From positions 1-5,057 of the forward strand of contig CAMBWG010000194.1 in the NCBI GenBank assembly GCA_945871415.1: a stretch of 5,057 nt of DNA, written 5' to 3'. Positions 1 to 5,057 of this stretch are shown piece by piece. The stretch is from an uncultured Desulfovibrio sp. (GTDB taxonomy: Bacteria; Desulfobacterota; Desulfovibrionia; Desulfovibrionales; Desulfovibrionaceae). The first letter of the stretch is position 1. Each line of letters starts with the position of its first letter. The translations under genes and the position numbers were made by a program. The notes under the pieces were generated by a model. That model saw nothing but the letters and a program-made list of their open reading frames with translations. It searched no databases and had not been told where the DNA came from.

Positions 1-15
1 GGGGCTTTCTTTTTT
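1..15 (+). terminator. Possible right half of an intrinsic terminator cut by the window edge
   Basis: The first bases read GGGGCTTTCTTTTTT, the usual form of the descending arm and T-tract of a rho-independent terminator on the plus strand. The matching ascending arm (ending in something like AAAGCCCC) would lie left of the window and cannot be seen. It would end a rightward gene upstream and so mark a tail-to-tail junction with the leftward operon ending at 123. An alternative 6-bp stem inside the window (GGGCTT at 2-7 with AAGCCC at 20-25, 12-base loop) also exists but is weaker. Confidence 0.35.
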
Positions 16-72
16 GAGCAAGCCCTCTGTTAACTTTCTGAGTACAATCTGCCGAGAACACCTTTGCGCGCC

Positions 73-96
73 AGAGAAAGGGGGTCTCCCTCCCCC
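73..96 (-). terminator. Weak candidate terminator for the three-gene leftward operon
   Basis: On the minus strand, about 27 bases past the stop codon of the radical SAM gene, five G (92-96) can pair with five C (80-84) around a 7-base loop, followed directly by TTTCTCT (79-73). A short all-GC stem with a pyrimidine-rich, partly T tail is a minimal intrinsic terminator. The stem is only 5 bp and the tail is interrupted by C, so the call is tentative. The rest of positions 1-122 shows no credible reading frame. Confidence 0.35.
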
Positions 97-122
97 AACA
101 TCCAACCCCAATTCCCACTCCC

Positions 123-1172
123 CTAAACAAATTCTTCATATCGCTTGGGGCAGTGCTCGCAGGGGGGCGGGGGGGCGTCGTTGCGCACGTCGGCGCGAAA
201 GTCGGCAAAGGGGAGCTTGTCCCAGATGGCGGCGGCGTCTTCGCTGTTTACGTTGCCGAAGACCCAGGGATTGGGCGTTGTGCGCGGCATGCCGTCCGGC
301 ACGTTGACGTAGATGCAGGGCGACACCTCGCCGTCGGCATCCACATAGACGCTTTCATGGACATTTTCGCGGCAGCCGTGCCGGGGATGGGGCTGCGGCA
401 GACCGTAGCGGATGCTGCGTCCGTCCCGCGCGGCTTCGGCGGCGATGTCTTCCAGCAGACGGCGTGCCCGATGTATTTTTTCCTGTTCATGGGGAGCGAA
501 GGCCAGCCGGGCATGCGCGGGCAGAACCGGCATGTCCAGCGTGCTGACCACGCAGGAGGGAATATCCAGCGTGCGCATGAGTGCGGGCAGGGCGCGGGCC
601 GCCTCCATGCGATCGGCCAGAAGCAGGTAGGCAATATGCAGCCGCGGCCCCCGACCGCCGTTCATGCGTATGGCCTCCCGCATGATTTCAAAGGCATGCA
701 GCACGCGGCCAAAGGGGACGCGACGGCGGGCGTCGTTGCTTTCCTCATCGGTGCCGACCAGCGAAAAGGCCAGAATATCCATGCCGCTGCGGACAATGGC
801 ATCCGCCAGCGGCGCATCCATGCGCAGTCCGCAGGATGTGCTGGAGACGGCGCAGCCCGCCTTGCGCGCCAGCGCCACGAAATCAAGAAAGCGCGGATGC
901 AGCAGCGGCTCTCCCCAGCCCTGAAGATGGACGCGATCGCTGCGGAGCATGAGCGGCCAGATGGCGGCAAAGGTGGCGTCGCTCATGTGCCGGGCGCGCC
1001 ATGTGTCGGCATGCACGGCACGGGGGCAGTAGATACAGGCCCCGGGACAGTGCGACGTGACTTCCACCTGAATATGACGCAGGGGGCGCGCCGTGTCCGT
1101 GAACCGCTGCCAGAGACGCCGCAGCGGCCCCGGAGCCCGGAAGGCGGGATTGTGCAGGGGATCAGTTGTCAT
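123..1172 (-). CDS. Radical SAM enzyme with a shortened SPASM-like C-terminal domain
   Basis: A 349-residue radical SAM protein of unknown substrate. The cluster motif is C42-X3-C46-X2-C49 (HCPGACIYCP), whose three cysteines bind the catalytic 4Fe-4S cluster that cleaves S-adenosylmethionine. The GWGEPL at 85-90 is the GGEP-type SAM-binding motif. The C-terminal part has C267, the SPASM-type G281-X4-C286 and a final C338-X2-C341, then ends after eight more residues (PKRYEEFV). A full SPASM domain continues with CX5CX3C and a last cysteine, so this form likely binds one auxiliary cluster instead of two. The chosen start (ATG, 1170-1172) overlaps the end of the preceding gene by 11 bases. The frame stays open for another 154 codons upstream, but that stretch lies inside the preceding gene. 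No strong Shine-Dalgarno is present, which fits translational coupling. A run of four prolines (334-337) precedes the last cysteine pair. SPASM enzymes often modify peptides or proteins, but none is visible here. Confidence 0.9.
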   Translation of the reverse strand: MTTDPLHNPAFRAPGPLRRLWQRFTDTARPLRHIQVEVTSHCPGACIYCPRAVHADTWRARHMSDATFAAIWPLMLRSDRVHLQGWGEPLLHPRFLDFVALARKAGCAVSSTSCGLRMDAPLADAIVRSGMDILAFSLVGTDEESNDARRRVPFGRVLHAFEIMREAIRMNGGRGPRLHIAYLLLADRMEAARALPALMRTLDIPSCVVSTLDMPVLPAHARLAFAPHEQEKIHRARRLLEDIAAEAARDGRSIRYGLPQPHPRHGCRENVHESVYVDADGEVSPCIYVNVPDGMPRTTPNPWVFGNVNSEDAAAIWDKLPFADFRADVRNDAPPPPCEHCPKRYEEFV

Positions 1173-2049
1173 GGCTGCTCGTGACGCGGCGGAAGAGGCG
1201 GGAAAGCCAGCTGCCGGAGGTGCTGTCGATGGTCCAGGATGTTTCCAGAAAGGGAAGCCAGGGCTGCGCCTGCCACTTCTTTTTGAAGAAGCGGATGCCG
1301 TCATGGACGCCGAGCCCCAGATTGCAGCGGCGCTGCCCGCGTTGTTCCGCTTCGGCCAGCAGGGCGGCAAGCAGTGCGTCGGCCGTGCCGGGAGGTGCGG
1401 TCGGGTCGCGAAAGGCAAACATGTAGAAGGCTGTGGCGTAGGCCGTGTGATCGCCGACGGCACAGGCGCACAGCGCACCGTCGTCACGGCGACGCGCGGA
1501 ATAGAGCAGGGTCTGCGGCCCGGCGGCAAGATAGTCTTCGATTCGGGCAAAGATGGACGCGGCTTCCAGCGACAGCGCGCGTTCGCCGGGGGCCTCGCAG
1601 AAACGGCGCACGGCAGCGTCACGCAGCCGGGCATGGTCGTCCGTCCAGAGCCTGTCGGCGGTGATGACGATGTCGCGACCGGCGCGGCGGAGCATATTAC
1701 GCAATTTGGCCGAAGGCGCGGGAAGCGGCAGGGGGACGGTCCAGCAGGCGTCGCTCGTGGTTACGGCATGCTGCGGCGCGGCAGCGGGGCGGAAGGGCGC
1801 AAGCACCGTGAGGTGGCGCAGGCCGGGGAGACTGGCGGCCTCGGCTACGGCCTGTTCGGCGGCGGCCAGATCCGCGGACGTGTAAGGCGGCTCCCGGTCG
1901 GGGTAGGCCACGAGCACCAGCCTGTCGGCCAGACGCCAGCCGAGACAGGGCCCCGCCTGCACGGGGCGCAGGGCTGAGACGCTCTGCACATAGTGCGGCA
2001 GCTGCTCGGGCACGAGCGCACGTGCGGCCATGTCGTCAAGATTTACCAT
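1162..2049 (-). CDS. GNAT/FemAB-like acyltransferase-type protein, stand-alone paralogue
   Basis: A 295-residue soluble protein with no signal peptide or membrane segment. Its most telling part is residues 223-271: a helix (ADALLAALLAEAEQRGQRR) leads into NLGLGVHDGIRFFKKKW (243-259) and then ETSW. This resembles the closing part of the GNAT-fold acyl or aminoacyl transferases of the BioF2/CelD/FemAB type, where a glycine-rich strand is followed by an FK..(F/W)G-like segment. The same block occurs in the N-terminal domain of the upstream fusion protein, so the two are paralogues. The last 15-20 residues form a basic tail (WLSRLFRRVT). The start at 2049 overlaps the upstream stop by 7 bases and has a good GGGAGG ribosome site 6 bases away. 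The stop overlaps the radical SAM start by 11 bases. The exact family and acyl donor are uncertain; the coding call is secure. Confidence 0.88.
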   Translation of the reverse strand: MVNLDDMAARALVPEQLPHYVQSVSALRPVQAGPCLGWRLADRLVLVAYPDREPPYTSADLAAAEQAVAEAASLPGLRHLTVLAPFRPAAAPQHAVTTSDACWTVPLPLPAPSAKLRNMLRRAGRDIVITADRLWTDDHARLRDAAVRRFCEAPGERALSLEAASIFARIEDYLAAGPQTLLYSARRRDDGALCACAVGDHTAYATAFYMFAFRDPTAPPGTADALLAALLAEAEQRGQRRCNLGLGVHDGIRFFKKKWQAQPWLPFLETSWTIDSTSGSWLSRLFRRVTSSHDN

Positions 2050-3824
2050 GCCATGCCTCCCGAGGGGTCTATGGGCGCATCCCTGCTCAGGGCCGCGCGG
2101 ATGCGTTCGCGCAGCGGGGTCCAGCCCTGACGCAGGGGGCGTACGCTGAAGCCGTCCTCAACCAGCATACTCCGCAGGTTGAGCATATGCGCCGAGCCGA
2201 CAAGCACGCAGCAGCGTCCCCGCTCCAGATAGGGGCGCATGCGCTCGCGGAAACGCTGATCCCGCTCGCTGATGACAATGCCCGTGCGCGTGGGAAATTC
2301 CGTACTCGTGCCCATCATGCCTTCCAGATCGCCGGCAAGGTAGGCGCGGGCATTGGCGCGCAGGTAGGCGGCCCACTGGCGGCAGGTGCGGAAATGTCTG
2401 ACGGCGCGTTCCGGCGGCACGGACTCCAGCGCGGCGACCTGCTCCTCGATATCCTCCATGGCCAGCACGCGCTTGCCGAGGCGATGGGCCACGCGCCAGG
2501 CTTCGAGATCCACGGAATAACGCCAGCCCATGCGTTCAAGATAGGCCGTCCAGAGGGAGAAAAAGGCAAACCACGGGCGGGTGCGACGCAGATGCCAGCG
2601 CACGTCGGCTTTGTCGGCATATTCGGCGTTGAGCAGTCGCCAGAAGGGGCCTTCCGGCCCGCGCACGATGCGTTCCAGCGCCCGGACTTCCGCTTCCGTC
2701 ATGAGATCGAAAAGGCAGGCGCCGGGATCGGGGGGCCGCTTGCCGAGCCGACTTACAGCGTCAAGGCTGTCTTCGTCCAGATGGCCCTCAAAGATGACGG
2801 TATCCACTTTTTTGAACAGATGGCGGAAGGCCGTTTCAAAGGAGTAGCGGAAAAAGTGGGCGGTACCGCCGATCCAGGAAACCTTGTCGCCACGGCGCAC
2901 CTCCCAGAGCATGCGAAAGGGGCGCTGGGCGTTTGCATGTTCCAGCTCCAGACGTGCGTCATCGCTGCCTGTGGTCTGAAGATGGCGGATGATGAGGCGC
3001 GCGGCGTCGTTGTCCTGTTCTTCCCAGGAGGCGCGCTGATAGCGCAGGGCGGGCCTGCCGCCCCATTTGCGCTTGAAGCGGCTGATGCCCTCGTTGACGC
3101 CCAGTCCCAGATGCACAAGGCGTTTGCCGCGTTGCCGGGCGCGGGCGAGCATGAAGGCGAACAGTGCGTCGGAGGCATGGGGCACATAGTACTCCCGCGA
3201 ATGGGCTCCGAGCAGGTAGGTGTCGAAGCGGCCGGGCGCGGCGTCGATGACGAGGCAGGCCGCCAGGCGTTCGCCGTCCCAGGCATTCAGCAGGCGAACG
3301 TCCGTGTTTGTGTCGGCAAGCAGGGCCTCCGTACGGCTGTAGAGCGCGCGTACATGCGGCGGGAGCGACGTTCTGCCGAGAAATTCCCCCCAGAGACGAC
3401 GATGCGCCGGTGTGAAGTCCTGTCCTTCTTCCAGACGCAGGCGCGCTTCGGCCTTGCGCAGGGGACCGCGCAGGGCGGCGGGGACGGGCGCGTCGGCGGC
3501 GATGACGAGATAGCGATCATTTTCCTGCATGTGGGGCAGCAGGGAGGCGGGCAGGCGGGGCGCGACGGCATCGCAGCGCTGCGCGCCGCTGTGACGCATG
3601 GCCGCGCGAATGGCTGCTTCGAAGGCCCGGGCCGAATAGCCGCCCCGCAGGGGATAACCGATGGCCGCCAGCCAGCGTCCCTCCGAAACGAAGAGATAGT
3701 CGCCGACCTGAAAGGCCGTGCCGTGCGCCGCAACGCACATGAGCGACACGGAATGTTCGGGAATGCGGGCAAGCGCCGTAACCCCGGGCGTAACGGGGCT
3801 GATGACGGACGGCAAGAGCGGCAT
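2043..3824 (-). CDS. Acyltransferase-like domain fused to a TraB/GumN domain
   Basis: A 593-residue two-domain protein, first gene of the operon. Residues about 40-268 are a GNAT/FemAB-like domain ending in HLGLGVNEGISRFKRKWGG (238-256) and RASW (264-267), paralogous to the next gene. Residues about 303-565 are a TraB/GumN domain: GTAH (320-323) in the opening WIGGTAHF strand, a glutamate (E346, VIFEG), the GKRVLAMEDIEEQ segment (450-462), and a second GSAH (543-546) in CVLVGSAHMLNLRSML. The paired G-X2-H motifs and the glutamate are the conserved features of the TraB/Tiki superfamily, whose Tiki members are metalloproteases. Many GumN proteins are exported, but this one has no signal peptide, so the domain should be cytoplasmic. 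The start at 3824 is chosen because AGGAGG lies 9 bases upstream. The frame stays open to 3980, but that adds 52 low-quality residues and reads through the ribosome site. Function of the fusion is unknown. Confidence 0.9.
   Translation of the reverse strand: MPLLPSVISPVTPGVTALARIPEHSVSLMCVAAHGTAFQVGDYLFVSEGRWLAAIGYPLRGGYSARAFEAAIRAAMRHSGAQRCDAVAPRLPASLLPHMQENDRYLVIAADAPVPAALRGPLRKAEARLRLEEGQDFTPAHRRLWGEFLGRTSLPPHVRALYSRTEALLADTNTDVRLLNAWDGERLAACLVIDAAPGRFDTYLLGAHSREYYVPHASDALFAFMLARARQRGKRLVHLGLGVNEGISRFKRKWGGRPALRYQRASWEEQDNDAARLIIRHLQTTGSDDARLELEHANAQRPFRMLWEVRRGDKVSWIGGTAHFFRYSFETAFRHLFKKVDTVIFEGHLDEDSLDAVSRLGKRPPDPGACLFDLMTEAEVRALERIVRGPEGPFWRLLNAEYADKADVRWHLRRTRPWFAFFSLWTAYLERMGWRYSVDLEAWRVAHRLGKRVLAMEDIEEQVAALESVPPERAVRHFRTCRQWAAYLRANARAYLAGDLEGMMGTSTEFPTRTGIVISERDQRFRERMRPYLERGRCCVLVGSAHMLNLRSMLVEDGFSVRPLRQGWTPLRERIRAALSRDAPIDPSGGMAW
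2056..2061 (-). promoter_or_regulatory. Ribosome binding site of the stand-alone acyltransferase-like gene
   Basis: GGGAGG on the minus strand lies 6 bases before the ATG at 2049 and inside the last codons of the upstream fusion gene. It supports that start over an out-of-frame ATG at 2054, which belongs to the GGMAW end of the upstream protein. Confidence 0.65.
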
Positions 3825-3833
3825 GGCTGGTAT

Positions 3834-3839
3834 CCTCCT
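3834..3839 (-). promoter_or_regulatory. Strong Shine-Dalgarno that fixes the start of the TraB/GumN fusion gene
   Basis: A perfect AGGAGG on the minus strand sits 9 bases before the ATG at 3824. The open frame continues 52 codons further upstream to 3980, so this site is the main reason for using the shorter form. Confidence 0.8.
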
Positions 3840-3848
3840 GTCCGGCGC

Positions 3849-3877
3849 AGCATAGCAGCCCCGGCCTCCGGGCGCAA
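3849..3877 (-). promoter_or_regulatory. Tentative sigma-70-type promoter for the leftward operon
   Basis: On the minus strand TTGCGC (3877-3872) and TATGCT (3854-3849) are separated by exactly 17 bases. The -10 matches the consensus at 4 of 6 positions and the -35 at only 3 of 6. Transcription would begin near 3842, giving a leader of roughly 20 bases that contains the AGGAGG. The spacer holds a short palindrome, CCCGG-N3-CCGGG (3860-3872), which could be an operator or a chance GC-rich symmetry. No better alternative was found in the 184-base divergent gap. Confidence 0.35.
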
Positions 3878-3991
3878 AGGGGTAGCGGGCAGGGGGGCTG
3901 AGGCGGCATCTTGCCAAGACGGCGTGGCTGTCCTCTTTGTAAAAGGAAAAATGCGTGATCCGAGGCTTCGGAAGGCGCACACTTATAACCT

Positions 3992-3999
3992 GGAAAGGA
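3992..3999 (+). promoter_or_regulatory. Ribosome binding site of the DUF2333 gene
   Basis: GGAAAGGA lies 9 bases upstream of the ATG at 4009 and supports that start over the in-frame ATGs at 3955 (18 codons upstream, no good site) and 4033. No convincing plus-strand promoter was found in 3825-3991. TATAAC at 3984-3989 looks like a -10 box but has no -35 partner and would place the transcript start on the ribosome site. Confidence 0.65.
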
Positions 4000-4008
4000 T
4001 GTCACTCT

Positions 4009-4926
4009 ATGGCATTGTCAACTCTTCCCCTTATGGCCAAGCTGCGCATCATTGCCAAGACGCTGGTTGCCCAGTGCTGCATCTTTGTGGGCCTGATTGT
4101 TCTGATCTGGGGGCTGCAACGCGGGTATGCCCTGCTGGATCGCACGACCTTCCCCGAGCCCATGCCGGTCCCGGCGGAAGCCAGCAAGCTGGACGAAACC
4201 CAGAAGGGTAAGCTGCTGATAGACGCCGTGACGCATCAGATGCGTTACGAGCTCAATTCCTTTTTCGGCTGGACCTTCAACGACATGCTGTTCAACCGTT
4301 TTGTGCTCGATAACCGCGCCTATAGGCAGTACGGGGTCTTTCATGCCACCAAGGCGCTGATGGATCTGTATGCCGTGACCATTGCCAAGCTGGGCAGCAA
4401 CGACAAGGAAAGCCCGTTCCTGTATCAGGCGCGTATGAACGGCTTTGCCATTGATCCGCGCAGCTTCATGTTTCCTTCGGCGGAAGGCGCCTATGAAAAG
4501 GCTCTGAAGCTGGTGGACAAGTACAAGGCGTCGCTGGACGACGGTACGGGCCGTTTCAACTGCCGCAACGACGACGTGCACGCGGCGTTTTCGCTGGTGG
4601 TGAGCGAGCACCTGCTGGGCTACGCCATCGGTCTGCTGGAAAATGTGGCCAACGAGCCCTTCTATACGCTGGACAATCATATTTATGAAGTGCAGGGCAT
4701 CGTGCTGGTCGTGCGCGACTTCATTTCCACTCTTGCCCAGCTCTATCCCGAAACCCTGCAGAATGCCGACAAGGACCTCGCCGCGGCCATGGGCTATCTG
4801 GACGCCATCTGCACCTATGATCCGCTGATCATTACGTCCACCTTCAACTGCGGTGAAGTCATTCTGGCGGATCTGACCTTTGCCAAGTCCCGTCTGGAAG
4901 ATATCCGCAACAGCATCCGCATGTAA
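4009..4926 (+). CDS. DUF2333 family protein with one N-terminal membrane anchor
   Basis: A 305-residue protein matching, from memory, the DUF2333 family found in gamma- and deltaproteobacteria; its function is not established. Residues 11-17 carry three positive charges (K11, R13, K17), followed by a hydrophobic segment at about 19-37 (containing CCIFVGLIVLIWGL). This predicts a single anchor with the bulk of the protein outside the cytoplasm. Family-like landmarks are GWTFND (87-92, where other members have GWTPND-like sequence), FMFPSAEGAYEKAL (153-166) and FNCRNDD (183-189). The rest is largely helical and acidic. The start at 4009 is fixed by GGAAAGGA 9 bases upstream. The gene is divergent from the three-gene operon, is less GC-rich in sampled lines, and has ordered, unbiased codon use, so a shared function with the operon is not implied. 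It appears monocistronic within the window. Confidence 0.87.
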   Translation: MALSTLPLMAKLRIIAKTLVAQCCIFVGLIVLIWGLQRGYALLDRTTFPEPMPVPAEASKLDETQKGKLLIDAVTHQMRYELNSFFGWTFNDMLFNRFVLDNRAYRQYGVFHATKALMDLYAVTIAKLGSNDKESPFLYQARMNGFAIDPRSFMFPSAEGAYEKALKLVDKYKASLDDGTGRFNCRNDDVHAAFSLVVSEHLLGYAIGLLENVANEPFYTLDNHIYEVQGIVLVVRDFISTLAQLYPETLQNADKDLAAAMGYLDAICTYDPLIITSTFNCGEVILADLTFAKSRLEDIRNSIRM

Positions 4927-4943
4927 CGGATAGTGGAGTGTTT

Positions 4944-4996
4944 CCGGGGGAAGGGAAACCCCTCTGCCAGCGCGAGAGGATGTTTCCCTTCCCCGG
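4944..4996. terminator. Large hairpin just after the DUF2333 gene, possible terminator
   Basis: CCGGGGGAAGGGAAAC (4944-4959) pairs with GTTTCCCTTCCCCGG (4982-4996), a 15-bp stem with one bulged G. An inner CCTCT/AGAGG stem (4961-4965 with 4975-4979) extends it. It begins 17 bases past the stop codon, a normal position for a terminator. No T-tract follows on either strand, so it may instead stabilise the transcript end or act as a processing signal. A short competing hairpin (GTTCC-like arm 4940-4945 with GGAAAC 4954-4959) uses the same left arm. Confidence 0.45.
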
Positions 4997-4997
4997 C

Positions 4998-5036
4998 GCG
5001 TTTCAGAGCGTTTCACCTTTGAAAAAGGTGAAACGC
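4998..5036. repeat. Palindromic repeat with three copies of GCGTTTCA
   Basis: A perfect 13-bp inverted repeat (5008-5020 with 5024-5036) closes on a 3-base GAA loop. The octamer GCGTTTCA occurs directly at 4998-5005 and 5008-5015, a 10-base spacing, and inverted at 5029-5036. There is no T-tract after it. The form suggests a REP-like intergenic palindrome or a protein-binding site more than a plain terminator. Whether it is repeated in the genome cannot be seen here. Confidence 0.5.
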
Positions 5037-5039
5037 GAG

Positions 5040-5057
5040 GCGGCGGCACAGCGCCGC
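5040..5057. repeat. GC-rich inverted repeat running into the window edge
   Basis: GCGGCG (5040-5045) pairs with CGCCGC (5052-5057) around a 6-base loop. The stem reaches the last base of the window and may continue beyond it. It directly follows the 13-bp palindrome, so positions 4944-5057 hold three consecutive inverted repeats. Confidence 0.35.

Noticed and set aside
153..1184. A 343-codon plus-strand open frame antisense to the radical SAM gene
   Set aside because: The minus strand carries the CX3CX2C and SPASM-like motifs; the plus frame has no family features and is a high-GC shadow.
1173..1634. In-frame extension of the radical SAM gene by 154 codons
   Set aside because: The extension is fully inside the stand-alone acyltransferase-like gene, is rich in P, A and S without motifs, and the ATG at 1172 places the radical SAM motif at a normal distance from the N-terminus.
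3926..3942. Possible sigma-54 promoter (TGGC followed by TTTGT) upstream of the DUF2333 gene
   Set aside because: The -24 GG is present, but the invariant GC at -12 is not at the correct spacing.
3911..4062. Direct 11-base repeat TTGCCAAGACG at 3911-3921 and 4052-4062
   Set aside because: One copy is intergenic and the other is inside the DUF2333 coding region; no flanking similarity extends it, so chance is the simplest explanation.
2022..4211. A 729-codon open frame on the plus strand, antisense to the whole fusion gene
   Set aside because: It is a mirror of the GC-rich minus-strand gene: composition is rich in G, A, H and Q with no recognisable motif, and it runs into the start of the DUF2333 gene in another frame. 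The opposite strand has clear TraB/GumN motifs.
4018..5049. A 343-codon minus-strand open frame antisense to the DUF2333 gene and crossing the downstream hairpins
   Set aside because: It reads through strong inverted repeats and has no recognisable motif, whereas the plus strand has a ribosome site, a membrane anchor and DUF2333 landmarks.

Overview
The window looks like chromosomal DNA from a GC-rich Gram-negative bacterium. Sampled lines run about 58-73% GC in the left part and 52-55% in the right-hand gene. A DUF2333-type membrane-anchored protein beside a radical SAM/SPASM-like enzyme suggests a deltaproteobacterial sulfate reducer of the Desulfovibrionaceae type. That placement is inferred from gene content and style, not from a marker gene.

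Layout, left to right. Positions 1-122 are non-coding and hold what looks like the T-tailed right edge of a terminator for a gene off the left side, plus a weak hairpin at the end of the leftward operon. Positions 123-3824 hold three minus-strand genes, read right to left, that overlap by 7 and 11 bases and so almost certainly form one translationally coupled operon: (1) a 593-residue fusion of an acyltransferase-like (GNAT/FemAB/BioF2-type) domain to a TraB/GumN domain; (2) a 295-residue free-standing paralogue of the same acyltransferase-like domain; (3) a 349-residue radical SAM enzyme with a shortened, four-cysteine SPASM-like C-terminus. Positions 3825-4008 are a divergent intergenic region with a convincing Shine-Dalgarno for each side and a tentative promoter for the operon. 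Positions 4009-4926 hold a plus-strand DUF2333 gene encoding a protein with one membrane anchor. Positions 4927-5057 are non-coding and dense in inverted repeats.

The three operon genes probably act together. The acyltransferase-like domain occurs twice, once fused to a TraB/GumN domain (a family that includes the Tiki metalloproteases), and a radical SAM enzyme is co-translated with them. This would fit a peptide, protein or small-molecule modification pathway, but no substrate or precursor peptide is visible and the function is unknown. I see no CRISPR array, tRNA, rRNA, insertion sequence or phage gene.
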